Assembly: GCA_040382055.1 (NCBI GenBank)
Contig: JBEIGE010000005.1
Span: 1-64,000 of the forward strand
Reading direction: 5' to 3'
Source: JBEIGE01 sp040382055
GTDB taxonomy: Bacteria > Pseudomonadota > Gammaproteobacteria > Burkholderiales > Burkholderiaceae_C
Length of the DNA: 64,000 nucleotides
In this document: piece after piece, positions 44,880 through 52,690 of the stretch
Numbering within the stretch: position 1 is the stretch's first letter
How the letters are laid out: every line of letters begins with the position of its first letter
Notes under the pieces: model-generated
Told to the model about the DNA's origin: nothing
The model's database searches: none
The model's input: the letters and a program-made list of their open reading frames with translations, nothing else
Program-made: the position numbers and the translations under genes

Positions 44880-45662
44880 ATGAAATTGTCTGTTTTTCAG
44901 ATGAGCCGTATCGGTGGGCGCAGTCGCAACGAAGACCGCATGGGCTACCGCCAGGGCCAAGACACAGCCTTGTTGTTGGTGGCCGACGGACTGGGCGGCC
45001 ACTCCGAAGGCGAGCTTGCAGCCCAGATGGCCGTGCAGTGCATGACATCCTTATTTGAGCAACAGGATAAAACCAGGCCGGTCAACCCGACGGATTTTTT
45101 GCGCACGGCCCTGCTGGCGGCACATGCGCAAATCATTTGCTATGCCAGAGACCAGGGCATGAAGGATGCGCCGCGCACCACCCTGGTTGCCGCCATGGTT
45201 CAAGGCGACCAGGCCAGTTGGGTGCACTGCGGGGATTCCCGCCTGTACTGGGTGCGTGAGGGCAGCTTGCGTTTGAGGACATTGGACCATTCCTACCTGG
45301 AGCAGCGCTCCAAGCAGGTGCCCATGTCGCCAGCGGGTTTGCCGGCGAGCCGCCACGCCCTGTTCAGCTGTCTGGGCTCACCGGCGGCACCGGTTTTTGA
45401 CCTTGGGGGACCCGTTACCCTGCAGCCGGGGGACCGGTTGCTGCTGTGTTCCGATGGCTTGTGGGGCAGTGTCCCCGACAGCGAGATTGTCAAAGAGCTG
45501 GCCCGCAGCCCGGTATCGCAAGCGGTTCCTGAGCTGGTGGAGAAGGCGCTGCTCAGGGCCGGCGAGAAGAGTGACAACGTGACTGCGGTGGCGCTGCATT
45601 GCGAGCTGCCCGACAATGGGCCAGGCATTGGGCCAGACATGGGCAGCAGCGACCGGGGCTGA
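44880..45662 (+). CDS. PP2C-family serine/threonine phosphatase
   Basis: A 260-residue metal-dependent phosphatase. Conserved metal-ligand motifs are RNEDRMGY (about 16-23), VADGLGGHSEGELAA (about 35-49), WVHCGDSRLYWVREG (about 112-126), LLLCSDGLWG (about 184-193) and SDNVTAVAL (about 237-245). The C-terminal tail is short and Gly/Asp-rich. It lies five bases after the Ser/Thr kinase gene and probably reverses that kinase's phosphorylation. No membrane segment is seen. Confidence 0.92.
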   Translation: MKLSVFQMSRIGGRSRNEDRMGYRQGQDTALLLVADGLGGHSEGELAAQMAVQCMTSLFEQQDKTRPVNPTDFLRTALLAAHAQIICYARDQGMKDAPRTTLVAAMVQGDQASWVHCGDSRLYWVREGSLRLRTLDHSYLEQRSKQVPMSPAGLPASRHALFSCLGSPAAPVFDLGGPVTLQPGDRLLLCSDGLWGSVPDSEIVKELARSPVSQAVPELVEKALLRAGEKSDNVTAVALHCELPDNGPGIGPDMGSSDRG

Positions 45663-45737
45663 TGCAGACCGGCGCTGATCTTTAAGCTGACTGAATTGAC
45701 CTCCCTTTTGATAAACACAAACGCATGGGCACAACGC

Positions 45738-46502
45738 ATGACCACCCAAGTTAATCCCCCCATACAGCCTGTGGCACGCGACGCCGGCAGAGCAGCCGAC
45801 CAGCTGCGCACTGTGCGCATCACGCGGGCTTACACCATGCATGCTGAGGGCTCGGTCCTGATCGAGTTTGGCCATACCCGGGTGCTGTGCACCGCCTCTG
45901 TGGAGGAGAAGGTACCGCCGCACAAGCGCGGCAGCGGCGAGGGCTGGGTAACGGCGGAATACGGCATGCTGCCGCGCGCTACCCACACCCGCAACGACCG
46001 CGAAGCGGCGCGCGGCAAGCAGAGCGGCAGAACGCATGAAATCCAGCGCCTGATCGGCCGCGCAATACGCTCGGTGTTTGACCTGAAATTGCTGGGTGAG
46101 CGCACCATCAGTCTGGACTGTGATGTGATTCAGGCCGATGGCGGCACCCGCACGGCCGCCATTACCGGAGCCTTTGTGGCCGCCCATGACGCGGTAGGCC
46201 GGCTGATGCGGCAGGGCCAATTGCAGGCCACACCCATCCTTGACCATGTGGCGGCCATATCGGTAGGGATGGTCAATGGCACGCCGCTGCTGGACCTGGC
46301 CTACACCGAAGACGCGGCCTGCGACACCGACATGAACGTGGTGATGACCGGAGCCGGCAACTTTGTGGAAGTGCAGGGCACGGCCGAGGGCCTGGCCTTC
46401 ACGCGCCAGGAGATGGACGCCTTGCTGGCCTTGGCCGTGCAAGGCATTGCAGACCTGGTGCAGCTGCAAAAAGAGGCGCTTGCCACCCCGATTGCTATTT
46501 AA
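45738..46502 (+). CDS. rph: Ribonuclease PH
   Basis: A 254-residue phosphorolytic 3'-5' exoribonuclease that trims tRNA precursors. Motifs include HAEGSVLIEFGHTRVLCTAS (about 36-55), GWVTAEYGMLPRATHTRNDR and GRTHEIQRLIGRAIR (the RNA- and phosphate-binding arginines), and CDVIQADGGTRTAAITGAF. The frame opens at 45696, but the ATG at 45738 (MTTQVNPP) gives a normal length. It is followed by rdgB and hemW on the same strand. Confidence 0.96.
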   Translation: MTTQVNPPIQPVARDAGRAADQLRTVRITRAYTMHAEGSVLIEFGHTRVLCTASVEEKVPPHKRGSGEGWVTAEYGMLPRATHTRNDREAARGKQSGRTHEIQRLIGRAIRSVFDLKLLGERTISLDCDVIQADGGTRTAAITGAFVAAHDAVGRLMRQGQLQATPILDHVAAISVGMVNGTPLLDLAYTEDAACDTDMNVVMTGAGNFVEVQGTAEGLAFTRQEMDALLALAVQGIADLVQLQKEALATPIAI

Positions 46503-46548
46503 TTTGTAGCTGATAATCCAGGCTGTATATGGAGAAAACGTTGATTTT

Positions 46549-47166
46549 ATGAAGATTGTTCTGGCGTCCAATAACGCAGGAAAGCTGCTGGAGCTCCAGG
46601 CCATGCTGGCCCCGCTGGGCCTGATGCTGGTGCCTCAGGCTGCCCTGTCCATCCCCGAAGCCGAGGAGCCGTTTCGCACCTTCATTGAGAATGCGCTGGC
46701 GAAAGCCCGCCATGCAGCAGCCCTGAGCGGCTTGCCTGCCCTGGCCGACGATGCCGGGCTGTGTGTGGATGCTTTTGGTGGCTTGCCCGGCGTGGATACC
46801 GCCTTCTACGCCACGCAGTTTGGCTATGAGAAGGGCGATGCCAATAATGTGCGCGCCCTGCTTGAGCAGATGCAGAACATCGACAACCGGCGCGCTGCGC
46901 TGGTCAGCACGCTGGTGGCGGTTCGCTCGCCCCAAGACCCTGAGCCGCTGGTGGCGGTAGGGCGGGTGGTGGGTGAGATTACCCGCGAGCCACTGGGCAG
47001 CCAGGGTTTTGGTTTTGACCCGGTGATGCTGATCCCCAAGTTCGGCAAAACCTTTGCGCAACTTCCGGTTGAGGTGAAGAACGCCAACAGCCACCGCGGC
47101 CAGTCTGCGGCAGCCATGGTCGAACTGATCCGCGAGCGCTGGTTGGCGAACCAGTTGGCGGCATAG
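46549..47166 (+). CDS. rdgB: Non-canonical purine NTP pyrophosphatase (RdgB/HAM1)
   Basis: A 205-residue house-cleaning enzyme hydrolysing ITP, dITP and XTP to monophosphates. Seen are the substrate loop LASNNAGKLLELQAML at residues 4-19, ALADDAGLCVDAFGG (about 64-78) with the catalytic Asp, GFGFDPVMLIPKFGKTFAQL (about 154-173) and NSHRGQSAAAM near 184-194. Length is usual. Its stop is followed directly by the hemW start. Confidence 0.96.
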   Translation: MKIVLASNNAGKLLELQAMLAPLGLMLVPQAALSIPEAEEPFRTFIENALAKARHAAALSGLPALADDAGLCVDAFGGLPGVDTAFYATQFGYEKGDANNVRALLEQMQNIDNRRAALVSTLVAVRSPQDPEPLVAVGRVVGEITREPLGSQGFGFDPVMLIPKFGKTFAQLPVEVKNANSHRGQSAAAMVELIRERWLANQLAA

Positions 47167-48372
47167 TTGTTTGACGTGACCGACATCACCCATTACCTGC
47201 GTCCGGGCACCCTGCAGCTCTCAGGTCTGCCGCCGCTGTCCTTGTATGTGCATTTGCCGTGGTGCATCAGAAAGTGCCCCTATTGCGACTTCAACTCCCA
47301 CGAGATGCGGGAGCGCGAAATGCCCGAGCAACGCTACCTGGATGCACTGGTGCTTGATCTGGAGGCAGCCTTGCCCCTGGTGTGGGGCCGCACGGTGCAC
47401 AGCCTATTTATAGGCGGTGGAACGCCCAGCCTGTTTTCACCGCAAGGCATAGACCGCATGTTGGGCGATATCCGGGCGCGCCTGCGGCTGTCTGCCGATT
47501 GCGAGGTGACGCTGGAGGCCAACCCCGGAACCTTTGAGAAAGACCGCTTTCGCGCTTTTCGCAGTGCCGGTGTGACACGCTTGTCGATGGGGGTGCAGAG
47601 CTTCAATGATGCGGCGCTCAAGCAGTTGGGCCGGGTGCATGACCGGGCCCAGGCCATTGCCGCGGTGCAAGAGGCTGCCCAGGCCTTTGACACCTTCAAT
47701 CTGGATCTGATGTATGCGCTGCCCGGCCAGGACATGGCCGCCTTGGAGCAGGACCTGGCGCAGGCGCTTGCGCTGGAGCCGCCCCATTTGTCGATTTACC
47801 ACCTCACCCTTGAGCCCAATACCTACTTTGCCAAGTTTCCGCCCGTACTTCCCCATGAGGACCTGGCATATGACATGCTCGACCGCATCACGGAAGTCAC
47901 CCAAGCCCAGGGCATGCAGCGCTACGAGGTCTCGGCCTATGCCCGCGCGGGGCACGCCTGCTGGCATAACCAGAACTACTGGCAGTTTGGCGATTACCTG
48001 GGTATAGGCGCGGGTGCCCACAGCAAGCTGAGTTTTGCGCACCGGGTGGTTCGCCAGGTGCGCGTGCGTGAGCCGCAGCTCTACATGAGCAAAGCGCATG
48101 CAGGCCAGGCGATTGCGCAGGAAACCGAAGTGAGCCGCGCTGACTTGCCATTTGAGTTCATTCTCAATGCCTTGCGGCTGCGCGACGGCTTCAAACTGAC
48201 GGATTTTTCAGACCGGACCGGCCTGCCCCTGACCGCAATAACCCAGGGCCTGGAGGAGGCCCAGCGCAAGGGCCTGATTGAGCGGGATTTGCAGACCGTG
48301 AAACCGACAGCACGGGGCTTTGACTTTTTGAGTGATCTGCAGGCGATTTTTCTGGCTGAGGGCAAAGCCTGA
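47167..48372 (+). CDS. hemW: Radical SAM protein HemW (heme chaperone)
   Basis: A 401-residue radical SAM enzyme related to coproporphyrinogen III oxidase HemN. The cluster motif is CIRKCPYCDFNSHE (CxxxCxxC) at about residues 36-49, followed by SLFIGGGTPSLFS. A C-terminal HemN-type domain covers about 300-390 (EFILNALRLRDGFKLTDF). The family acts in heme handling rather than oxidase chemistry. The start is a TTG directly after the rdgB stop; a GTG three codons on is an alternative. Confidence 0.93.
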   Translation: MFDVTDITHYLRPGTLQLSGLPPLSLYVHLPWCIRKCPYCDFNSHEMREREMPEQRYLDALVLDLEAALPLVWGRTVHSLFIGGGTPSLFSPQGIDRMLGDIRARLRLSADCEVTLEANPGTFEKDRFRAFRSAGVTRLSMGVQSFNDAALKQLGRVHDRAQAIAAVQEAAQAFDTFNLDLMYALPGQDMAALEQDLAQALALEPPHLSIYHLTLEPNTYFAKFPPVLPHEDLAYDMLDRITEVTQAQGMQRYEVSAYARAGHACWHNQNYWQFGDYLGIGAGAHSKLSFAHRVVRQVRVREPQLYMSKAHAGQAIAQETEVSRADLPFEFILNALRLRDGFKLTDFSDRTGLPLTAITQGLEEAQRKGLIERDLQTVKPTARGFDFLSDLQAIFLAEGKA

Positions 48373-48434
48373 ACTCCCGCTAAGATGTGAGCGGCGACTG
48401 CAGCATGGACGCCGGTGCAAGGCGAGGAGGGCTT

Positions 48435-49109
48435 ATGTTTTCAATCTACGGCGAGTCTGGCCGCGTCTTCAAAGGCGCGATGGACGAACTTCGAAGGGTT
48501 CAAACCGTCAAGGCTGTGCAAGCGATCAAAGGCGCTGAGTTTGCTGAGCTGCTGCGCAGCGATCTGGCCTTGCACAAGCCTGCCGAGCCCCCGGTAGCCC
48601 ACGTGCCTCAGGCCCCGGTCGGGCGCGAAGCCGTGACGGCTTATGCCCAGGCCGGCGCAGCGCACATGACGCGCCATGCCCTGAGACGTGTGGACGACAT
48701 CATGAGCCACGCGGTGGTCACCGTGCCGCTGACCATGACGGTTCTTGAGGCTTGGCAAATGTTGACCCGCCATGGCCTGGGCCAGGCCCCGGTGGTGGAC
48801 AAAAACGGCTTTCTGGTGGGCTTGTTGACCCGTGCCGAACTGGTGCAGCCTGAACACTTGCCGATGCCAGGCAGCAAGCCATTGGTCTGGCAGGCGCTGC
48901 TGGCCCGGCCGGTTTCGTCCCTCATGCGCACGCCGGTGACGGCCGTGCACAGCGATGCAGACATACGCCAAGTGGCGCAAATCCTGATCGATACCCGGCT
49001 GCCTGGCTTGCCGGTGGTTGTGGAGGACGGCGTTGTGGTGGGTTTTGTCTCGCGCACGGATATCTTGCGTGCCGTGGTGCACGACCCGCCGCTGGATTTG
49101 TGGAGTTGA
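48435..49109 (+). CDS. CBS-domain-pair protein
   Basis: A 224-residue protein with two CBS motifs: about 95-155 (DDIMSHAVVTVPLTMTVLEA) and about 160-220 (SSLMRTPVTAVHSDADIRQV). CBS pairs bind adenosine nucleotides and act as energy or ligand sensors. No catalytic domain is attached. The N-terminal about 85 residues (MFSIYGESGRVFKGAMDELR) are unlike known domains but contain a conserved-looking amphipathic helix. The ATG at 48435 with a strong GAGGAGGG ribosome site is chosen over an upstream GTG. It may be transcribed with hemW, 62 bases upstream. Confidence 0.88.
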   Translation: MFSIYGESGRVFKGAMDELRRVQTVKAVQAIKGAEFAELLRSDLALHKPAEPPVAHVPQAPVGREAVTAYAQAGAAHMTRHALRRVDDIMSHAVVTVPLTMTVLEAWQMLTRHGLGQAPVVDKNGFLVGLLTRAELVQPEHLPMPGSKPLVWQALLARPVSSLMRTPVTAVHSDADIRQVAQILIDTRLPGLPVVVEDGVVVGFVSRTDILRAVVHDPPLDLWS

Positions 49110-49147
49110 TGCGCTCTGGGATTGAGAGAAAGCCGCGCTGAGCTTGC

Positions 49148-50065
49148 TCACGGCTGTGCATAGAGCAAGGCAAACCAGTGGCGTGGGTCGGTCCAGACTT
49201 TGGTGTTTGGAAAACCCGCCGCCTGCAACAGGGTTTTGAAATCTTCCAGGGGGTATTTGTAGCTGTTTTCGGTCTGAATGCGCTGGCCTGCAGCAAAGCT
49301 GCGCTCACCCCCGACCCAGTGCACCACGGTATCAGATCGGGCTTGCAGGTGCATTTCAATCCGGGACTCGACCGGGTTGAAAAATGACAGGTGCTGCCAC
49401 TGGCTTAGGTCAAAATCGCTGCCGATGAGCTGGTTCACATGGCTCAGGATGTTGAGGTTGAAGGCCGCTGTAACACCGGCGGCGTCGTTGTAGGCGGCTT
49501 TCAGAACAGCCAGATCTTTGGGCAGATCTATGCCAATGAGCAATGCGCCATCGAGGTCAATCAGGCGGCGCATGCGCTGCAGCAGGCCCAGCGCTTGCTG
49601 CCGGTCAAAGTTGCCGATAGATGAGCCGGGATAGAACAACAGCCTGTGTGGGCGTGCAATATCGGCTGGCAGCTCAATATCGTGGCTCAGGTCGGCAGCG
49701 ACCGCGCGCACATCCATGGCGGGAAATTCCCGCCTGAGTGTCTGAATCGCGGTTTGCAGATACTCGGCAGATATGTCCACCCCGATAAAGCGTTGCGGTG
49801 TTATGCAATGGCTCAGCAGCATGGCTTTGCTGCAGTTGCCCGCGCCCAGCTCGATCAGGGTTCGACCGCTGCCAACCGTGTTGGCAATGTCCTGGGCGTG
49901 CGCCTGCATCAGGCTGATCTCGGTCCGGGTGGGGTAGTACTCCGGCAGCCGGGTGATGGCGTCAAACAGCGCTGAACCCCGGGCGTCGTAAAAATATTTG
50001 GATGAAATGGTCGCGTGAGGTGCCGTGAGCCCGGCAATGATGTCCGGCATGTCGTTTGTGGTCAT
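49148..50065 (-). CDS. egtD: L-histidine N(alpha)-methyltransferase (EgtD-like)
   Basis: A 305-residue SAM-dependent methyltransferase of the EgtD family, which trimethylates histidine to hercynine in ergothioneine synthesis. Seen are SSKYFYDARGSALFDAIT and LPEYYPTRTE near the N-terminus, the SAM motif LIELGAGNCSKAMLL (about 70-84), FYPGSSIGNF (about 140-150) and the substrate-site region NLNILSHVNQLIGSDFDL. Length matches the family. EgtB, the usual operon partner, is not adjacent, and the neighbours are unrelated. The next gene upstream is a toxin-antitoxin pair on the other strand. Confidence 0.88.
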   Translation of the reverse strand: MTTNDMPDIIAGLTAPHATISSKYFYDARGSALFDAITRLPEYYPTRTEISLMQAHAQDIANTVGSGRTLIELGAGNCSKAMLLSHCITPQRFIGVDISAEYLQTAIQTLRREFPAMDVRAVAADLSHDIELPADIARPHRLLFYPGSSIGNFDRQQALGLLQRMRRLIDLDGALLIGIDLPKDLAVLKAAYNDAAGVTAAFNLNILSHVNQLIGSDFDLSQWQHLSFFNPVESRIEMHLQARSDTVVHWVGGERSFAAGQRIQTENSYKYPLEDFKTLLQAAGFPNTKVWTDPRHWFALLYAQP

Positions 50066-50081
50066 GCGGCAAGTGTAGTCA

Positions 50082-50107
50082 AGCGCTTATGTGTTGAGCG
50101 CTTATGT
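50082..50107. promoter_or_regulatory. duplicated AGCGCTTATGT box upstream of egtD
   Basis: The 11-base sequence AGCGCTTATGT occurs at 50082-50092 and 50097-50107, 15 bases start to start, 17 bases upstream of the egtD start on the opposite strand. It could be an operator pair or chance; nothing else supports it. Confidence 0.3.
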
Positions 50108-50220
50108 CGGCTGCTATGAAGAAATTCAGAGCGAACTGGCCGTTGACAAGCGAGCTGCCGAAAAATCTATTAACGGCGCTGGTTCTACCTTGCGGTGCGG
50201 GGATAGCATCACGGTTTTAA

Positions 50221-50266
50221 TGTTTATACAAAAAACACTTTACGTAGTTATTTTTGTTTATACAAT
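50221..50266 (+). promoter_or_regulatory. brnTA promoter with duplicated TGTTTATACAA boxes
   Basis: TGTTTATACAA occurs at 50221-50231 and 50255-50265. A sigma-70-like pair TTTACG (50239-50244) and TACAAT (50261-50266), spacer 16, overlaps the second box. BrnA-family antitoxins bind their own promoters, so the boxes are candidate BrnA operators. The start site implied would be near 50273, at the brnT start codon, which would make the message leaderless (inference). Confidence 0.45.
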
Positions 50267-50269
50267 AAT

Positions 50270-50539
50270 GTGGTGAACTTCGAATTCGATTCCGCCAAAG
50301 ACGAAAGCAATCTCGACAAGCATGGCTTGTCGCTGGCCGACGCTGACGGATTTGAATGGGAAACCGCCTTGGTTCATGAGGATGCACGCAAGCAGTATGC
50401 CGAACCCCGCTTTCAAGCTACGGGCTATATCGGCGAGCGCCTGCATGTGATGGTCTTTTGCCTTCGCGTCGATGCTGTGCGTGTCATCAGCCTGCGCAAG
50501 GCCAACAAGCGAGAGGAAAAGAGCTATGCCGAAACTTAA
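50270..50539 (+). CDS. brnT: BrnT-family ribonuclease toxin
   Basis: An 89-residue toxin of the BrnT (RelE-like fold) family. The N-terminus FEFDSAKDESNLDKHGLSLA and the C-terminal VISLRKANKREEKSY match the family signatures, including the basic catalytic residues of the ARKANKRE-type motif. BrnT proteins are RNases that block translation when free of BrnA. The start is one of two adjacent GTG codons (50270, 50273), with no clear ribosome site. Its last 14 bases overlap brnA. Confidence 0.85.
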   Translation: MVNFEFDSAKDESNLDKHGLSLADADGFEWETALVHEDARKQYAEPRFQATGYIGERLHVMVFCLRVDAVRVISLRKANKREEKSYAET

Positions 50540-50864
50540 AGCCGGACACATCAGCCCAACCCTGGAAGAGAACGCGGCTATCAACGCAGGAATTGCCGCT
50601 GACGAAGATACCCACGAACTGAATGATGCGTGGTTCGCCAAGGCAAAGCCTGCAAGCGAAGCGTTTGCGCCTCAGACATATGCCGCGCTGGTAGCCATGA
50701 AACGTCCACGCGGTCGCCCAAAGGCACACGAAACCAAGGTGTTCACCGCCATTCGCCTGGACGCTGATGTGCTGGAAACCTTCAAGGCCACCGGCAAGGG
50801 TTGGCAGACCCGCGTGAATGCTGCTCTGCGCCAGTTCATCACCGAGCATCCGCCCGGTCAATGA
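50526..50864 (+). CDS. brnA: BrnA-family antitoxin
   Basis: A 112-residue antitoxin. The C-terminal part RGRPKAHETKVFTAIRLDAD and LETFKATGKGWQTRVNAALR is a ribbon-helix-helix DNA-binding motif as in BrnA. The N-terminal part, rich in acidic residues, would wrap BrnT. The frame is open from 50472, but the ATG at 50526 (MPKLKAGH), overlapping the brnT end, is the family-typical start. The toxin-first order is normal for BrnTA. The gene ends 30 bases from the tRNA-Ser gene. Confidence 0.85.
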   Translation: MPKLKAGHISPTLEENAAINAGIAADEDTHELNDAWFAKAKPASEAFAPQTYAALVAMKRPRGRPKAHETKVFTAIRLDADVLETFKATGKGWQTRVNAALRQFITEHPPGQ

Positions 50865-50894
50865 CCAGGAGTCACCGCTGAGGCTGTCTCGATT

Positions 50895-50984
50895 TGGCGG
50901 AAGCGGTGAGATTCGAACTCACGGATGTCGCAAAACACCGCCGGTTTTCAAGACCGGTGCAATCGACCACTCTGCCACGCTTCC
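50895..50984 (-). tRNA. tRNA-Ser (anticodon UGA)
   Basis: Read on the minus strand, the acceptor arms GGAAGCG/CGCTTCC pair with a G discriminator and an encoded CCA. The anticodon arm is CCGGT-CTTGAAA-ACCGG (anticodon TGA). A long variable arm is present as in class II serine tRNAs, and the T arm is GTGAG-TTCGAAT-CTCAC. Total length is 90 nt with CCA. Confidence 0.95.
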
Positions 50985-51075
50985 GAGCCCGTCATTATAG
51001 GGGCATGGCGCATGCGGGTTTGACATTGGATACCGGTTCGTTGACGTCAGCGAGCGAGTAAAAGTCAAGCTTTAG

Positions 51076-51103
51076 AATGAAAGCGCAAGAGCGCATTTTC
51101 ATT
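51076..51103. promoter_or_regulatory. imperfect dyad upstream of the LysR gene
   Basis: AATGAAAGCGC at 51076-51086 and GCGCATTTTCATT at 51091-51103 form an imperfect inverted repeat with a four-base loop, 25 bases before the LysR start. It may be an autoregulatory site or an mRNA hairpin. It has no T-run for termination. Confidence 0.3.
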
Positions 51104-51128
51104 TGTAAGCCCAGGAAAGACAAACCCG

Positions 51129-52043
51129 ATGGACCGTCTGCAAGCAATGCAAATTTTTGTCCGCGTGGTGGAAACCGGTAGTTTTTCCAAAGCGGCGCGG
51201 GAATTTTCAACCACCCAACCCAGCGTGACAAAAATGGTGGCAGCCACCGAAGGCCGCTTGAAAGTGCGTCTGCTCAACCGCAATACCCGTGGGGTGAGTG
51301 TGACCGAGTCGGGGGCCTTGTTTTACGAAAAGTGCAAAATCATTGTGCGCGAAGCCGATGAGGCGGAAAACATTGTGCGGTTTCGTCAGAACCAGGCTCA
51401 GGGCTTGTTGCGGGTGGGCACATCGGTGGCATTTGGGCGGCGGGTGATTGTGCCGCTGGCACTGGAGTTCATGGCCCACAACCCGGATGTGCAGCTCGAC
51501 CTGAACTTTGAAGACCGCTACGTGGACCTGGTGGCCACAGGCACTGATGTGGCCATCCGCATGGGCAAGCTGGCCGATTCCACCCTGGGTGCGCGTTTTC
51601 TGGGTGTGAACCCCTGGATGATGGTGGCTTCGCCTGCCTATGTCAGCGCACATGGCAAACCTGAAACCGCAATGGACCTGAGCCAATTGACAGCCTTGAT
51701 CTACAGCAGCGTTTCGGGCGATGATGTCTGGCGCATGACCACGCCCAAAGGGGAGTCGGTAACGGTGCCGGTCTCGGGCTGTCTGAGGTCCAATAACTTA
51801 TCGGCCATCCTGTCGGCAACACGCAATGGGCTGGGCGTGGCAGCCATGCCGCGCTATGTGGCCGCTGATTCCTTGAAGTCAGGCCATCTGGTGGAGTTGC
51901 TCAGCGGTTATGTGCTGCCCGAGCAGGAGATCAACGCGGTGTTTCCCTCACCCAAGATGGTGCCGGGCAAAGTGCAGGCGTTCATGAACTTTCTTTTGGG
52001 GCGGCTGGGTGACCGCTGGTGGGACGACTTGCCCAAGCCCTGA
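51129..52043 (+). CDS. LysR-family transcriptional regulator
   Basis: A 304-residue regulator. The N-terminal winged helix covers residues 1-60 (MQIFVRVVETGSFSKAAREF, then TTQPSVTKMV). A periplasmic-binding-like effector domain covers about 90-295. The subgroup resembles the large CrgA/DsdC-like set common in Burkholderiales, and the ligand is unknown. A good ribosome site (AGGAAAG) precedes the ATG. It converges with the minus-strand Bug/iorAB cluster, and control of that cluster is possible but not shown. Confidence 0.92.
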   Translation: MDRLQAMQIFVRVVETGSFSKAAREFSTTQPSVTKMVAATEGRLKVRLLNRNTRGVSVTESGALFYEKCKIIVREADEAENIVRFRQNQAQGLLRVGTSVAFGRRVIVPLALEFMAHNPDVQLDLNFEDRYVDLVATGTDVAIRMGKLADSTLGARFLGVNPWMMVASPAYVSAHGKPETAMDLSQLTALIYSSVSGDDVWRMTTPKGESVTVPVSGCLRSNNLSAILSATRNGLGVAAMPRYVAADSLKSGHLVELLSGYVLPEQEINAVFPSPKMVPGKVQAFMNFLLGRLGDRWWDDLPKP

Positions 52044-52049
52044 GCCGCT

Positions 52050-52589
52050 TCAGGTTTGCCCCTCAGTGAGCGTATCGAGCTGGAATTTCCCGCTTTTGTG
52101 CCATAACCAGGTGTCGGTGTAAGTCACACGACCCATGCGAACGGGTGCCGGAAAGGGTGCCGCCGCACGCACGGTACGGATGATTTCCCGGATCACATCG
52201 GGGGCATGCGTGGGCGCGCGCATCCAGCTGGTGGACACAATCTCTCCCATTCCGTCGACTTCGACCTGCAGCACGCCCACCGCGTGTAACAGGGGCGGCA
52301 TCTTGCCTTTGAAAATCCGGTGGTTGTTGTGGACGTACAGGTGGCCTGCCGCATCGCGCCGGTAGTCACGTGGGGTCAGCGCTGCCGACACTTTGGTGGG
52401 CAGCGGCTCAGGCGCAACGGCTATGGGCTCTGCAGGCGGTGGCGGCGGTGGCGCAGCCTCAGGTACAGGTGGCTCAACAGCAACGGCCACCCGTGCCGGC
52501 GGCGGGGTTGAGCACCCGGCCATCAGGACGGCTATTCCAGAGGCGCCTGTGGCAAGCAGGAGCTTGCGGCGATCAGGTAAGTGCTTCAT
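52050..52589 (-). CDS. Putative lipoprotein with TonB-C-like domain
   Basis: A 179-residue protein. The N-terminus MKHLPDRRKLLLATGASGIA has a twin arginine and is followed by a lipobox LMAGC, so it is probably a lipoprotein. Pro/Ala-rich residues about 28-70 form a spacer. The remainder (HNNHRIFKGKMPPLLHAVGV, VLQVEVDGMGEIV) has the pattern of a TonB C-terminal-like domain. The ATG at 52589 is chosen because the upstream extension lacks signal features. It could be the last gene of the minus-strand cluster (102 bases after it) or independent. Function is unknown. Confidence 0.7.
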   Translation of the reverse strand: MKHLPDRRKLLLATGASGIAVLMAGCSTPPPARVAVAVEPPVPEAAPPPPPPAEPIAVAPEPLPTKVSAALTPRDYRRDAAGHLYVHNNHRIFKGKMPPLLHAVGVLQVEVDGMGEIVSTSWMRAPTHAPDVIREIIRTVRAAAPFPAPVRMGRVTYTDTWLWHKSGKFQLDTLTEGQT

Positions 52590-52690
52590 GCGCTGTCTCC
52601 AAATCTGGGAATTCCTGCAATGTGCCACAGTCTTGGCTGATGCGGGGCCATTTTTGTGTGTCCGGGTGCCAATTGGGCGTGATTGGGGTA

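Noticed and set aside
46493..46520. GCTATT...TAGC element between rph and rdgB as a terminator
   Set aside because: The arms are only four bases and no T-run follows. Similar short palindromes are frequent in this group, so it cannot be called.
50818..51000. 60-codon frame reading across the tRNA-Ser gene
   Set aside because: Its product (EIRTHGCRKTPPVFKTGAID) is the familiar false translation of a serine tRNA.
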